Of a stretch of 64,000 nt of DNA, positions 36,452 to 46,807 are shown piece after piece. The stretch covers positions 124,001 to 188,000 of the forward strand of contig NZ_JACCBX010000007.1 of NCBI RefSeq assembly GCF_013409995.1, given 5' to 3'. This DNA comes from Neobacillus driksii (GTDB taxonomy: Bacteria > Bacillota > Bacilli > Bacillales > Cytobacillaceae). The notes below the pieces were generated by a model that had not been told where the DNA came from, ran no database searches, and worked only from the letters and a program-made list of their open reading frames with translations. How positions within the stretch are numbered: position 1 is the first letter of the stretch; the number at the start of each line of letters is the position of its first letter. A program made the position numbers and the translations under genes.

Positions 36452-38752
36452 ATGGTAAAAGGGCTTTCAAAAATCATAAATAAATTTAAGAAAAAGGATT
36501 CTAATGCACAGCCTGACAATAAAGTAACAATAAATCACCAACAAAGTGAAGATGAGGGAGGCAAACGAAATAAACCAACCAGTCAGCAATTTTGGGCAGT
36601 GATAAACTCTGTTCCGTTGAAAGTAAAGTTGTGGGGCAGTTTTATTATCGTTCTTCTTTTCCTTGTTTCGATTTCGCTTGTATCATTCAAGAATATCAAT
36701 CAATTAAATGAACAGATGCTCTACATAGGAAATACTCAGGTACAAAAAACTCAAATTATTGGTGATTTAAAGGAAGAGGTAAACAATATACGTCAAAATG
36801 CTGCAAAGCATGCTTATGAGCGGGGCTCTGGAAATAAAGTCATAATGGAGAATTTTATCAATAAAGATATTGAAAATATTAGAAAGAATATTAAGTCACT
36901 AACGAAACTTATTGATTCAGATAAAGATAAAAAACTTTTGAAAGACTTTAATAAAAACTTTGAAAAAATGGCTGAGTTTTTACCCTCTTTTTATGAAGGT
37001 TCAAGAACGAATGACTATAGCATATCAGATGTACAGATGAAGTTATTGGCACAAAACGGAGGAAGTACAATTCTTGCATTAGATCGCCTAGATGAAAATG
37101 TCAATAAAAGTACTAGCACGCTTGTAAAAGATTCAGAAGCAGATTCTACAGAATCGATGAATGAAATCATAATTGTATCGTTAATTGGTGTTGTTTTAAG
37201 TGTTATTATTTTATTTTTCTTAACTAGGTTAATTGCACGTTCTGTTTATCGGGTAGCAAAAAATGTAGACATCTCAAACGTGTCTGTTGAAGAAATAAAA
37301 AGTTCTATTGAACGTACTGCAGTAAGTGCCCAAGAATTAGATACTTCCATGAACAAGGCTAATGATTCGATCAATGCACTAGTTGCTTCAATCCAGCAAG
37401 TTGCCGCGGGTACAGATGTGACAACAGATAGTGTTGATGAAATATCTGCAGCGGTTGAGCAGATGAGTGCTTCCATCAATATAGTAGCAGGCAGTGCGGA
37501 TTACTTAAATGCAACTGCGGAAGAAACATCTGCAGCGATTCAAGAAATGATGGCTTCGATTGAGCAAGTTGCGGGAAATGCGGGAGATGTAAGTGATAGT
37601 GTCGAACTTTTTGCAACTAGAATTGAAGAAATGAGCAAATCGATTTCGGGAGTAAGCGACAACGCAGTTAGCCTAACACAAACTGCTGAAGAAACGGCGG
37701 AGACCATTGAAGCGATGGTGGTTTCTATTAAGCAGGTCGCAGGCAGTGCACATAAAGTCAATGATTTGGCAATCTCTGTTAAGCAAGATGCCCTTGAAGG
37801 CGCATTATCCATAAATGAAACCTTAAATTTTATGACAGAAATCTCTCAGGTTATCCAACAAGGAAGCCAAATTATGGAGAATTTAGGTAAAAATTCTGAA
37901 GAAATCGGCATGATCGTGAAAGTAATTGATGATATCGCAGATCAAACGAATCTTTTAGCACTTAACGCAGCAATAGAAGCGGCACGTGCCGGCGAACATG
38001 GGAAAGGATTTGCAGTTGTAGCGGATGAGGTCCGAAAATTAGCTGAGCGCTCTGCTAAAGCTACGAAAGAAATTTCAAAAATTATTAAGGGCATTCAAAA
38101 AGAAACATCTATTGCCATAGCATCCACTAAAGAGGGATCTAAAAAGGTTGAACTTGGAAATCAATTGGCTGATAAAACAAACCTAGCCATTAAAAAGATT
38201 TCAGAGGGTATCTCACAGGTAACCGAAGAAATGAATCAAATTGCAAAAGCTACAGAGGAACAAACTAGAAACAGTGAATTTATTACCCAAGCGGTTGCAA
38301 ACGTAACACAGCAAACAAATGTAATGACTCATTCGACCAAAGAACAATCGGTTACAGCAGACAGAATTGCAAAGGGAATATTACATGCAAAAGAACTTGT
38401 TAATCAAATTACCATCGCAACTGCGGAGCAGGCTAAAGGCAGCAGTGCAATTGTATCAGCAGTAGAAAGTGTAACAACTCAATCAAACTCCGTTACAAAT
38501 GCTACAAAGGAGCAAGCATTAACTGCGGAAGAAATTGTACGTAACATCACTCACATGAAGGATATGGTCATGCAAATGGCTATGGCTACCAATGAACAAG
38601 CTAAGTATGGGAAAGATATTGCCATTGAAGTTGAGAATGTCCGCAAACAGACTGAAGAATTAAATGACAGTATCGAAACTCAATCAAAAGAAGTAAATGG
38701 GGTAGCTGGTTCTATTCATGATGTAAAAGTGCAAATAGAAAAATTAAAATAA
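36452..38752 (+). CDS. methyl-accepting chemotaxis protein (paralog 2)
   Basis: This 766-residue receptor is paralogous to its two neighbours but has an extra basic, polar N-terminal tail of about 60 residues before the first membrane segment (about 66-86). An external four-helix-type region and a second membrane helix (about 230-255) follow. The cytoplasmic part has the same helical repeats, the tip [21 protein letters not shown] and [13 protein letters not shown], and no clear HAMP. It is monocistronic, with a TATCAAA element about 90 nt before the ATG and a terminator after it. The longer cytoplasmic N-terminus is the distinguishing feature. Confidence 0.93.
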   Translation: MVKGLSKIINKFKKKDSNAQPDNKVTINHQQSEDEGGKRNKPTSQQFWAVINSVPLKVKLWGSFIIVLLFLVSISLVSFKNINQLNEQMLYIGNTQVQKTQIIGDLKEEVNNIRQNAAKHAYERGSGNKVIMENFINKDIENIRKNIKSLTKLIDSDKDKKLLKDFNKNFEKMAEFLPSFYEGSRTNDYSISDVQMKLLAQNGGSTILALDRLDENVNKSTSTLVKDSEADSTESMNEIIIVSLIGVVLSVIILFFLTRLIARSVYRVAKNVDISNVSVEEIKSSIERTAVSAQELDTSMNKANDSINALVASIQQVAAGTDVTTDSVDEISAAVEQMSASINIVAGSADYLNATAEETSAAIQEMMASIEQVAGNAGDVSDSVELFATRIEEMSKSISGVSDNAVSLTQTAEETAETIEAMVVSIKQVAGSAHKVNDLAISVKQDALEGALSINETLNFMTEISQVIQQGSQIMENLGKNSEEIGMIVKVIDDIADQTNLLALNAAIEAARAGEHGKGFAVVADEVRKLAERSAKATKEISKIIKGIQKETSIAIASTKEGSKKVELGNQLADKTNLAIKKISEGISQVTEEMNQIAKATEEQTRNSEFITQAVANVTQQTNVMTHSTKEQSVTADRIAKGILHAKELVNQITIATAEQAKGSSAIVSAVESVTTQSNSVTNATKEQALTAEEIVRNITHMKDMVMQMAMATNEQAKYGKDIAIEVENVRKQTEELNDSIETQSKEVNGVAGSIHDVKVQIEKLK

Positions 38753-38764
38753 TGATTTGAATAG

Positions 38765-38797
38765 GAAAAGGCTTCGCTTGATCGCGAATCCTTTTTC
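38765..38797 (+). terminator. terminator after paralog 2 receptor
   Basis: AAAAGG-TTCGC pairs with GCGAA-CCTTTT around TTGATC, with a T-rich tail. Confidence 0.75.
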
Positions 38798-38950
38798 TTT
38801 TACTTTTTGTTATGTGCTATCAAACTATATAATTTTCATATGAAAAAGTACCTAAAACTATCAAAATAAATCAAATAAACGGCTTTATAATATGGTAATA
38901 TGAGGTATATGTACTATTTTTGTATGTACTAAAAGCGAGGGGAGTTTGAA

Positions 38951-40960
38951 ATGGAATACAATGATTTTTTAGAGATGTTTATTGAAGAATCAAAAGATCA
39001 TTTACAGAATATTAATGATGAGCTATTAAAATTAGAGGCTGATCCAGATAACACATCGATTGTGAATGAGATCTTTCGCTCTGCGCACACACTAAAAGGA
39101 ATGGCAGCAACGATGGGGTTTGAAGACTTAGCATCTTTAACTCATGATATGGAAAATGTCCTAGACCTACTAAGGAATTCAAAATTAACGATTACTTCTG
39201 AAATAATGGATATCATATTTACTTGTGTTGATTTTATAGAAAAAATGGTTACTAACATCGAACAGGGTGGAAATGGAAAAGAAAATGTAACGGATATTGT
39301 ATTCCAACTTAAGAAAATACAAGATCCATCACTTGCGATGAATCTTGAGAATCAAGCTATAAATGAGACGGCAGCCACAGCACAGTTAGTAATGGACGAA
39401 TTTCAGCTTTCTGTCATTAATGAGGCAATTAAATTTGGTAACCATGCTTATCAAATCTCGGTTACGTTAGATGAACAATGTGTGATGAAAGCGGTCAGAG
39501 CTTACATGGTTTTCCAAGTATTAGAAGAACTTGGCGAAGTTCTGCAAACCAATCCACCCGTGGAGCAAATTGAAGAAGAAGGTTTTAATGATACATTTAG
39601 TATTTTACTTTTATCTCCTCAGGAAGCACAGGATATTCAAAAGCAATTGTTGAATGTGTCAGAAGTAAAACAAGTCCTTGTTGTTGAGCAAGGCAACCAA
39701 CAAGGAAAAATAGATGAGGAAGTACTAGTTAAAGAGGTCGAAAAAGCGGATCCAACACCAAAACAAAATGGTAATGAAGAAAGTGATTCAAGTAAGAAAA
39801 AGCCGCGTTCAAAATCCATTCGTGTCGACATTGATAAGCTTGATCAGTTAATGAATTTATTTAGTGAGTTAATTATTGATCGTGGAAGACTTGAACAAAT
39901 AGCCCAAAATACGCACCTTAATGAGTTGACAGAAACGGTAGAGCATATGACTCGTATATCTACGAATCTACAAGAATTGATATTAAATATGCGTATGGTT
40001 CCTGTAGAACAGGTATTTAACCGATTCCCGCGGATGATTCGCGATCTTGCCAAAGAATTGAATAAAAAAATAGAGTTAATTATAGAAGGAGCAGAAACCG
40101 AATTAGATCGAACGGTAATTGATGAAATCGGCGATCCTTTGGTCCACTTAATTCGAAATGCATTAGATCACGGTCTTGAAACAACAAAAGATAGAATTGA
40201 ATGCGGGAAACCGGAAGAAGGCAAGGTTGTCCTAAAAGCGTATCACAGTGGGAACCATGTCTTTATTGAGGTGAAGGATGATGGAAAAGGAATAAATAGG
40301 GAAAAAGTATTAAGTAAAGGTATTGAGCGCGGAGTGGTAACACTGGAGGATAGTCAGAACCTAACTGACTCACAAGTGTATTCGCTGTTGTTTTCATCAG
40401 GATTTAGTACCGCGGATAAAATTTCTGATATATCTGGACGCGGGGTTGGTTTGGATGTTGTTAAAACAAAAATCGAGTCTTTGGGCGGAGCAATAAGTGT
40501 AGATTCAACACTCGGACAAGGGTCTATCTTTCAAATTCAATTGCCGTTGTCTCTATCTATCATCTATGCCATGTTAATAAAAGTGGCAAATGAAACATAT
40601 GCCATTCCATTTAACTCGATTGTAGAAATTACCAATGTGGCTCGAGATGAAGTAGTAACTCTTCATGGACAAAAGGTTATCCAATTTAGAGAACAAGTAG
40701 TGCCGTTAATTTATTTACAAGAAGTGTTCCACGTTCCTTCTGCACCAAACGAAACAGAAGTACAAGAATTATTTATTGTTATTGTCCGTAAAGGAGACAA
40801 AACCGTTGGATTGGTGGTTGACTCAGTACTTGGACAACAAGAAGTGGTACTAAAATCTTTAGGGAGCTATTTAACCAATTTATATGCAATCTCGGGGGCT
40901 ACGATATTAGGCAATGGCGAAGTGGCACTCATCATAGATTCCAATCAATTTATTAATTAG
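38951..40960 (+). CDS. cheA: chemotaxis histidine kinase CheA
   Basis: This is a 669-residue CheA. The P1 HPt domain carries phospho-His46 (FRSAHTLKGMAATMGF). A P2 region and a linker (KKKPRSKSIRVDIDKLDQL) follow, then the P3 dimerisation domain, the P4 ATPase (N box LIRNALDHGLE, G1 VKDDGKGI, G2 SGRGVGLDVVK) and the P5 CheW-like domain at the C-terminus. It autophosphorylates under receptor control and phosphorylates CheY and CheB. Two TATCAAA elements lie in the 200 nt upstream (38819 and 38859). cheW follows five bases after the stop. Confidence 0.96.
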   Translation: MEYNDFLEMFIEESKDHLQNINDELLKLEADPDNTSIVNEIFRSAHTLKGMAATMGFEDLASLTHDMENVLDLLRNSKLTITSEIMDIIFTCVDFIEKMVTNIEQGGNGKENVTDIVFQLKKIQDPSLAMNLENQAINETAATAQLVMDEFQLSVINEAIKFGNHAYQISVTLDEQCVMKAVRAYMVFQVLEELGEVLQTNPPVEQIEEEGFNDTFSILLLSPQEAQDIQKQLLNVSEVKQVLVVEQGNQQGKIDEEVLVKEVEKADPTPKQNGNEESDSSKKKPRSKSIRVDIDKLDQLMNLFSELIIDRGRLEQIAQNTHLNELTETVEHMTRISTNLQELILNMRMVPVEQVFNRFPRMIRDLAKELNKKIELIIEGAETELDRTVIDEIGDPLVHLIRNALDHGLETTKDRIECGKPEEGKVVLKAYHSGNHVFIEVKDDGKGINREKVLSKGIERGVVTLEDSQNLTDSQVYSLLFSSGFSTADKISDISGRGVGLDVVKTKIESLGGAISVDSTLGQGSIFQIQLPLSLSIIYAMLIKVANETYAIPFNSIVEITNVARDEVVTLHGQKVIQFREQVVPLIYLQEVFHVPSAPNETEVQELFIVIVRKGDKTVGLVVDSVLGQQEVVLKSLGSYLTNLYAISGATILGNGEVALIIDSNQFIN

Positions 40961-40974
40961 AAAGGATGGTCCTA

Positions 40975-41400
40975 GTGGAGAGTTTCAAAATCGTAGCCTT
41001 TAAATTGGGAGAAGAAGAATACGGATTGGATATCACAAATGTCCAATCCATTGAACGAATCCAGCAGATTACGAGAGTTCCCAATGCTCCTCATTATGTA
41101 AAAGGTGTTATCAATTTGCGGGGAACGGTTACACCTGTGATAGATTTACGAGCTAAGTTGGACTTTGATTGTACGGATTATACAAAAGATACGCGTGTCA
41201 TCATTACAAAAAATGAGGAAATACAATTAGGTATTATTGTTGATCGAACAAGCGACGTATTAGACATAGCAAAAGAAAATATAGAAAATGCAACCTCGTT
41301 AAGCGGAAATACAGAATTCTTTGAAGGCATCGCCAAACTAAACGGACGCTTAATCATTTTATTAAACCTAGAAGAATTAATGAAAACAACAAACTATTAA
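40975..41400 (+). CDS. cheW: chemotaxis coupling protein CheW (first copy)
   Basis: This 141-residue CheW domain protein (KIVAFKLGEEEYGLDITNVQSIE, then HYVKGVINLRGTVTPVIDLRAKL) couples receptors to CheA. GTG 40975 gives correct spacing to AAAGGA; ATG 40966 overlaps that ribosome binding site. Because it follows cheA directly, it is co-transcribed with it. A 130-bp hairpin repeat separates it from a second, divergent cheW. Confidence 0.93.
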   Translation: MESFKIVAFKLGEEEYGLDITNVQSIERIQQITRVPNAPHYVKGVINLRGTVTPVIDLRAKLDFDCTDYTKDTRVIITKNEEIQLGIIVDRTSDVLDIAKENIENATSLSGNTEFFEGIAKLNGRLIILLNLEELMKTTNY

Positions 41401-41439
41401 TCTTATGACTGTGTTAAAGGATACTATTGATTTATGAAC

Positions 41440-41571
41440 CTGTTGATTGGAGCGGAAGGCGCTTGACTCCTGCGGGATGCACGAGCTGAGTGAGACCCCG
41501 CAGGTCGAAAGACCGAGGAGGCTCACGGTCGAGACCGCGGAAAGCATAGCGCCTGGAGCGCAGATCAACAG
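41440..41571. repeat. GC-rich Bacillaceae hairpin repeat, copy 1
   Basis: The element is far richer in G+C than its surroundings, with the hallmarks GACTCCTGCGGGA, GAGACCCCGCAGG and CCGAGGAGGCTCAC, and complementary ends CTGTTGAT / ATCAACAG. The stem extends outward, because TGACTGTGTTAAA (about 41405) pairs with TTTAACACAGTCA (about 41588). The same element recurs at 52336-52469. Such palindromic units are scattered in Bacillaceae intergenic regions; they may terminate or process transcripts. Confidence 0.8.
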
Positions 41572-41612
41572 CCTTATTTAACACAGTCAATACTAAAAAA
41601 AGAGGGAATTGT

Positions 41613-42083
41613 ATGAAGGCTGAGGATTGTAAATCACTTGTTTTTCGGGTAGGAAGCGAAGAATATAGTATTCATATCACACAGGTGGTATCGATTGAAA
41701 GAATGCAAGAAATTACTTCTTTCCCTAACCGTCCACCTCATGTAGTGGGCTTCACATCTGTGCGCCATATGGTGATTCCTGTAATCGACATGCGTGCAGC
41801 TTTAATAGGGAATAACAAAGGTGCTGATGAAACTTCACGCATTATTATCGTGATGGTAAAGGATCAAGAAATTGGTCTAATCGTAGATGCTGCAACAGAT
41901 GTCATAGATATTTTACCTGAAAGTATTCAGCAGCCTGATTTAATGTTGCAAGCTAAAGAGACATCCTATTTAAAAGGAGTTTCTAAACTAGAAAGTCGTA
42001 TCATCATTCTTTTAGATATTGAAAAGTTATTAGAGAACACAACAAATCTAGATGAATTAAAAAAAATTAAAGATTCTCTATAA
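41613..42083 (+). CDS. chemotaxis coupling protein CheW (second copy)
   Basis: This 156-residue single CheW domain (LVFRVGSEEYSIHITQVVSIERMQEI, PPHVVGFTSVRHMVIPVIDMRAAL) is only moderately similar to the first copy. It lacks the receiver domain of CheV. It precedes the third chemoreceptor by about 45 nt and may be its dedicated coupler. An AGAGGGAAT ribosome binding site is weak but well placed before the ATG. Confidence 0.88.
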   Translation: MKAEDCKSLVFRVGSEEYSIHITQVVSIERMQEITSFPNRPPHVVGFTSVRHMVIPVIDMRAALIGNNKGADETSRIIIVMVKDQEIGLIVDAATDVIDILPESIQQPDLMLQAKETSYLKGVSKLESRIIILLDIEKLLENTTNLDELKKIKDSL

Positions 42084-42126
42084 GAGAAAGTAACAGTGGA
42101 TGCTACTTATAAAAGGGGAAAATGAA

Positions 42127-44292
42127 ATGTATAAAAAATGGAAAATGAACATACCGATGACTGTACAACAAAGAGGCAGTTATGTCCTTATCATCTTATT
42201 TTTCGCGTTTTTAGCTTATTTCGCATCAGATAGTATTAAAAAAATTGGTGAAGATGTAAATAATATGGGGAAAACACAAATTCCCAGAATTGAATTAATT
42301 GGAACAGTTAAAGAAGATTACACCCGCGTCCGCCTCTATTTAATGCAGCATGCATTCGAGCGTGAGGCAGTTGATAAAGATCAAATGGAAAAATTACTCA
42401 ATGAAGAAATAGAAAAAATACGGGTTAGTATTAAAGAATTAGAGAAATCCAATAATTCTAAGAGTGATGACAAGTTATTGGAGGAGTTCAATCAAGACTT
42501 TGAAGAATTTGCTGCGATTACTTTTTTCTATATCAGTCAATCAAAAAGTAACAACTATGAGTTGGTAAAAAAGGAAATGGAAGTTTTAGGTCCTCTTGAA
42601 GAAAAGACACTTGCATCACTTGATAAACTTGCGGATGATATTAATCAAGAATCAGATACGATAATCGATCATTCAAACCAGAAAATTAATAGTTTTATCA
42701 AACGTATCATTCTTATTGCAGTTTTTGGGGGACTTATAAGTATCTTAATCTCAATTGTTATGCTTAGAATTATTAAGCGTTCAGTTAAGAATGTCCTCAC
42801 AAATGTAGATAGAACAACGCATTCAGGTAATGAAATTGCCTTATCAATCAATCATGTGTTTGAAAGTGCAAATGAATTAGATACTTCCATGAATAAGGCC
42901 AATGCTTCGGTAAATGAATTGGTTGCTTCTATACAACAAGTGGCGACCAGTACGGATATTACAGCGTCTAGTGTGGATGAAGTATCTGCAGCTGTTGAAC
43001 AAATGAGTGCCTCAATCAATATTGTGGCTGGAAGCGCTGATTATTTAAATGTTTCAGCTGAAGAGACATCTGCAGCGATCCAAGAAATGATGGCTTCTAT
43101 TGATCAAGTTGCTGCAAACGCAGGTAACGTTGGGATAACGGTGGATGAAATAACTGAAGCCATTGAAGAAATGAGCTTATCCATAAAGGGAGTAAGTGAA
43201 AATACTGTAAGTCTGACTCAGACTACTGAGCAAACAGCAGATACGATAGAAGATATGGTCCGTTCTATTCAGCAAGTTGCCGCAACCACACATACTGTTA
43301 AAGAATTAACGGAAAATGTTCAGCAAGACGCAGTTGAAGGAACAATCTCTTTAAATGAAACCTTAAACGGTATGAAAGATATTTCTCTTGTGATTAACCA
43401 AGCAAGTCATGTAATGGAGAGTTTAGGTGAAAGTTCTGAAGAAATCGGAAGTATTATTGAGGTTATTGATGATATTGCAGAACAAACCAATCTATTAGCA
43501 CTCAATGCCGCAATTGAAGCTGCACGTGCGGGTGAGCATGGAAGAGGGTTTGCTGTCGTTGCCGACGAAGTTCGGAAATTAGCAGAACGATCAACGAAAG
43601 CAACAAAGGAAATAGCCGATCTAATCAAAGGGATTCAAAATGAAACGGCAGCTGCTGTTTCCTCTATCAAAGCTGGAGAAGACAAAGTTAGAATTGGAAA
43701 TCAGTTAGCAGAAAAAACAAACCTAGCGATTAAGAAAATTTCAGAAGGAATTGCACAGGTATCAGAGCAAATGGTACAAGCTAACCAAGCTACTTCTGAG
43801 CAAACTAAAAATAGTGAACTTATCTTACAAGCTGTTGAGAATGTAACCAGGAAGGCTGGAGAAATGGCACATTCTACACAACTACAATCAGCTAGTGCTG
43901 AAGAAATTGTAAAAGGAATCCTGAATACAAAAACTCAGGTTCACCAAATTACTCTCGCTACTGCTGAACAAGCAAAAGGCGGTCAGGCAATCGTTTCTGC
44001 TGTTGAAAATGTCACCACTCAATCGAGCTCTGTTACCAATGCCACCAAGGAGCAGGCGCTTACTGCAGAAGAAATTGTTCGCAATATAAATAATATGCGA
44101 GAAATGGTTCAACAAATGTCCATTGCTGCAAGTGAACAGGCTAAATACGGTGCAGTGATTGCCAAAGAGGTTGAAAATGTTCTGAAGCAAACAGAAGAAT
44201 TAAATGGCAGCATAGAATCACAATCAAAGGAAATGGCTGAGGTTGCTGTTTCGATAGGGGAAGTAAAAACGCAAGTGTTGAAATTAAGATAA
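42127..44292 (+). CDS. methyl-accepting chemotaxis protein (paralog 3)
   Basis: This 721-residue receptor has the same plan as the other two: a first membrane helix at about 15-35, an extracytoplasmic helical domain, and a second membrane helix at about 200-220. A HAMP-less run of helical repeats follows, then the conserved tip ([37 protein letters not shown]). The signalling halves of the three receptors are clearly similar, while the external domains diverge, so they probably sense different ligands through one kinase. ATG 42127 has AAAAGGGGA about 8 nt upstream. A terminator follows. Confidence 0.93.
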   Translation: MYKKWKMNIPMTVQQRGSYVLIILFFAFLAYFASDSIKKIGEDVNNMGKTQIPRIELIGTVKEDYTRVRLYLMQHAFEREAVDKDQMEKLLNEEIEKIRVSIKELEKSNNSKSDDKLLEEFNQDFEEFAAITFFYISQSKSNNYELVKKEMEVLGPLEEKTLASLDKLADDINQESDTIIDHSNQKINSFIKRIILIAVFGGLISILISIVMLRIIKRSVKNVLTNVDRTTHSGNEIALSINHVFESANELDTSMNKANASVNELVASIQQVATSTDITASSVDEVSAAVEQMSASINIVAGSADYLNVSAEETSAAIQEMMASIDQVAANAGNVGITVDEITEAIEEMSLSIKGVSENTVSLTQTTEQTADTIEDMVRSIQQVAATTHTVKELTENVQQDAVEGTISLNETLNGMKDISLVINQASHVMESLGESSEEIGSIIEVIDDIAEQTNLLALNAAIEAARAGEHGRGFAVVADEVRKLAERSTKATKEIADLIKGIQNETAAAVSSIKAGEDKVRIGNQLAEKTNLAIKKISEGIAQVSEQMVQANQATSEQTKNSELILQAVENVTRKAGEMAHSTQLQSASAEEIVKGILNTKTQVHQITLATAEQAKGGQAIVSAVENVTTQSSSVTNATKEQALTAEEIVRNINNMREMVQQMSIAASEQAKYGAVIAKEVENVLKQTEELNGSIESQSKEMAEVAVSIGEVKTQVLKLR

Positions 44293-44304
44293 ATAGTTTA
44301 GTTC

Positions 44305-44337
44305 AAAAACTCTCGTATCCAATTACGGGAGTTTTTT
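44305..44337 (+). terminator. terminator after paralog 3 receptor
   Basis: AAAACTC-CGTA pairs with TACG-GAGTTTT, with the T run in the descending arm. Confidence 0.85.
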
Positions 44338-44461
44338 CATTTTGTAGGAAAGTATATTTTCATAACCCTAATGAAATTAATAGAAAAGTAAGGTATAATG
44401 ACTAGGTATATTTTGATGAATTTTGATAGATTTTTTTGATGAGTTCCGGAGGATAATTATA

Positions 44462-44905
44462 ATGAAAATACAAGAACCAGTAAGGATTAATTTAAATGAT
44501 CCAAGGCTGAATGCGACTGACCGGACATCGAGTCAATCACCATCCTTTCAAAAAATAATGAGTACATATTCAAAAGATTTGACAAAAGATCACCTCCAAC
44601 AGATTTTGGAGAATATTGATCAGCAAGGTCAAAAATTGAGTGAAAATCCAACTTTTCATGAACTTAGAAAATACAAAGATTTGGTTAAGCAGTTTATGGG
44701 TGAGGTAACTAAAAGCGGAGTTGCACTTTATCAAACAGAAACCTGGGACCCTTATGCAGGAAATAAAACATTAAAAACCGTGCAAACCATTGATTGGAAA
44801 CTAATTGAATTAACGAATCAAGTGTTAAATCAACAAGATAAAGGCTTATCTATATTAGAGCGAATCGGAGAAATAAAAGGGCTATTAATTAATCTTTATA
44901 CGTGA
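44462..44905 (+). CDS. YaaR family protein (DUF327)
   Basis: This 147-residue, mostly helical cytoplasmic protein matches the YaaR/DUF327 family in length and motifs (SFQKIMSTYSKDLTKDHLQQILENIDQQGQKLSENPTFHELRKYKDLVKQFM). The family's biochemical function is unknown; in several Firmicutes it lies with flagellar genes. Here it sits 28 nt before flhO, in the rod/hook section. ATG 44462 is chosen because GGAGG at 44448-44452 is correctly spaced; an upstream in-frame start would fall in the promoter region. A TTTGATA element (44422-44428) lies just upstream. Confidence 0.8.
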   Translation: MKIQEPVRINLNDPRLNATDRTSSQSPSFQKIMSTYSKDLTKDHLQQILENIDQQGQKLSENPTFHELRKYKDLVKQFMGEVTKSGVALYQTETWDPYAGNKTLKTVQTIDWKLIELTNQVLNQQDKGLSILERIGEIKGLLINLYT

Positions 44906-44932
44906 AAGATTGATTTGGGAGGGGATTGAAAA

Positions 44933-45805
44933 ATGATAAGAGGCTTATATTCAGCGGCTTCCGGAATGATTTCTTTAGAACGACGACAGGAAGCGTTATC
45001 TGATAATCTAGCAAATGCGCAGACACCAGGATACAAGAAGGACGACACAGTCCTCCGTGCTTTCCCTAATCTATTAATGCAAAGAATACGTGATTTTAAT
45101 GATAATGGAACTGGGCAAGTTCCTGGTGCACCGAACATACCAGGTAGGCCTGTTCAAATTGGGGAATTGTATAATGGCGTGTATCTACAAGAACGAGTTC
45201 CGAGCTTCAGTCAAGGGACGCTCGTCCAGTCTGATAATCCCCTTGATATCGCCATCGATGACCAAGGGCTTGCGCCTCAGTTAATGAATGGTAAGCAAGT
45301 TAAACCAGCAGCATTTTTTACAGTTCAGTTGCCTGATGGAACCGTTGGGTATACGCGGAACGGAAAGTGGGATGTTGATTCTGCAGGCAATTTGGTCACG
45401 TCTGATGGATATCGTATTCTTGGTGCCAATCAACAGTCAATTCAACTTACCGGTAGTATCAGTAAGAGTGACATACATATTAGTGCAGATGGGCAGCTAA
45501 TTGCCTATCCTGGCGACCTAGCAAGGACGAGGGTTGCCGGGCAAATAGGCATTGCCACAGCCGAAAATCCAAATGAACTGCGCCGAATTGGCGGGAGTAC
45601 CTTTCAGTCTGATATTCCACTAGCAATAAACAATCAAGGAGTAACAATTCAACAGGGATTTATTGAACAATCAAATGTAGATCCTGGTCAAACAATGACC
45701 GAAATGATGGTAACTGTACGGGGGTATGAAGCAAATCAGAAGGTAATTGGCGTTTATAACACTTCGTTAGAACAGCTTTATTCTGTTGGAAAAATTAACG
45801 GCTAA
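44933..45805 (+). CDS. flhO: flagellar hook-basal body protein FlhO (rod)
   Basis: This 290-residue member of the FlgF/FlgG rod family has N-terminal IRGLYSAASGMISLERRQEALSDNLANAQTPGYKK and C-terminal SNVDPGQTMTEMMVTVRGYEANQK motifs. Paired with a second such gene and near fliD, it corresponds to B. subtilis flhO, a distal rod component. It is exported by the flagellar apparatus without a Sec signal. GGGAGGGG precedes the ATG. flhP follows 27 nt downstream. Confidence 0.9.
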   Translation: MIRGLYSAASGMISLERRQEALSDNLANAQTPGYKKDDTVLRAFPNLLMQRIRDFNDNGTGQVPGAPNIPGRPVQIGELYNGVYLQERVPSFSQGTLVQSDNPLDIAIDDQGLAPQLMNGKQVKPAAFFTVQLPDGTVGYTRNGKWDVDSAGNLVTSDGYRILGANQQSIQLTGSISKSDIHISADGQLIAYPGDLARTRVAGQIGIATAENPNELRRIGGSTFQSDIPLAINNQGVTIQQGFIEQSNVDPGQTMTEMMVTVRGYEANQKVIGVYNTSLEQLYSVGKING

Positions 45806-45832
45806 ACCATTTAGAATGGGAGAAAAAAAGAA

Positions 45833-46687
45833 ATGAATACTTCATTATTTATCTCTTCTGGTGCTATGCAAGCATATCAGCAAAAAATTGATAACACCGC
45901 TAACAATGTAGCGAATGTAAATACAAATGGCTATAAACGTAAAGACCATAGCTTTTCGGAAATATTGGCCTCACAAATCAATCATCAGGGCCGTACCGAT
46001 CAGGAAGTTGGCAGACTAACGCCCGATGGACTTCGGGTGGGATATGGAACACGTATTGGGCTTACACAAACGAACATGGAACAAGGCCAGGCAATTGCAA
46101 CAGGAAATCCGTTTGATTTAATGATCAAAGGGAATGGCTTTTTTCAGGTGGGATATCCTGGAGCTGTAGGCGTAAATGGTGAAGTAAGGTTTACCCGAGA
46201 TGGGAGTTTCCACTTAACACCGAATCCCTATGTAGATGGAAGCTATCATTTAGTAAATGCCAATGGCGGTTACCTGCTCGATCAAAATGGACAAGCGCTT
46301 GAATTCAATGACCAATACGAAGTGAATTTCACAGAGAATGGTCAAATTCAATTGAGAGATAAGAACGGTCAGGGAATTGCCTTCCGATCACCACAGCAAG
46401 TAGGAATTGTCGATATTCAAAATCCCAATGTATTAGAGAACTTGGGGAATAATGAGTTTGGGATTAATGCTGCTGAATTGCCAGCTGGCACAACAGTGGA
46501 TAATCTTGTAAGGATGATGCAGCCTGGAGAGGCACAACTATCATCTGGGTATCTAGAGGGCTCAAATGTCGACTTAACGACTGAAATGGTTGAATTGATG
46601 ACCTCACAGCGGAGCTTTCAAATGAATGCTCGAGCAGTCTCCTATGCTGATCAAATGATGGGGATTGCCAGCAACATTTTAAGATAA
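45833..46687 (+). CDS. flhP: flagellar hook-basal body protein FlhP (rod)
   Basis: This 284-residue rod-family protein (FISSGAMQAYQQKIDNTANNVANVNTNGYKR at the N-terminus, SNVDLTTEMVELMTSQRSFQMNARAV at the C-terminus) corresponds to B. subtilis FlhP, the distal rod partner of FlhO. Both are needed to complete the rod before hook assembly. The short intergenic distance and the single terminator after flhP indicate one operon (yaaR-like, flhO, flhP). Confidence 0.9.
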   Translation: MNTSLFISSGAMQAYQQKIDNTANNVANVNTNGYKRKDHSFSEILASQINHQGRTDQEVGRLTPDGLRVGYGTRIGLTQTNMEQGQAIATGNPFDLMIKGNGFFQVGYPGAVGVNGEVRFTRDGSFHLTPNPYVDGSYHLVNANGGYLLDQNGQALEFNDQYEVNFTENGQIQLRDKNGQGIAFRSPQQVGIVDIQNPNVLENLGNNEFGINAAELPAGTTVDNLVRMMQPGEAQLSSGYLEGSNVDLTTEMVELMTSQRSFQMNARAVSYADQMMGIASNILR

Positions 46688-46693
46688 CAATTT

Positions 46694-46720
46694 TGAGACG
46701 TAGTAATTGCGTCTCTTTTT
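46694..46720 (+). terminator. terminator after flhP
   Basis: GAGACG pairs with CGTCTC around a nine-base loop, followed by six T. Confidence 0.88.
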
Positions 46721-46725
46721 TGCTA

Positions 46726-46751
46726 TTAACTTTTTCTAAGAGTTACCGATA
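46726..46751 (+). promoter_or_regulatory. sigma-D promoter of fliD
   Basis: TAAC-N14-ACCGATAG lies about 57 nt before the fliD start. It has one -35 and one -10 deviation from the TAAA-N15-CCGATAA pattern seen elsewhere in the window. Confidence 0.65.
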
Positions 46752-46807
46752 GTAATAGATAAGGGGTATTATGTCCTTTGTGAAAAATGAAAAAGGGGGT
46801 ACCAACG

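Noticed and set aside
41377..41568. Minus-strand ORF over hairpin repeat copy 1 (and a similar one at 52275-52487)
   Set aside because: Open frames here come from the GC-rich palindrome; both repeats give similar spurious peptides.
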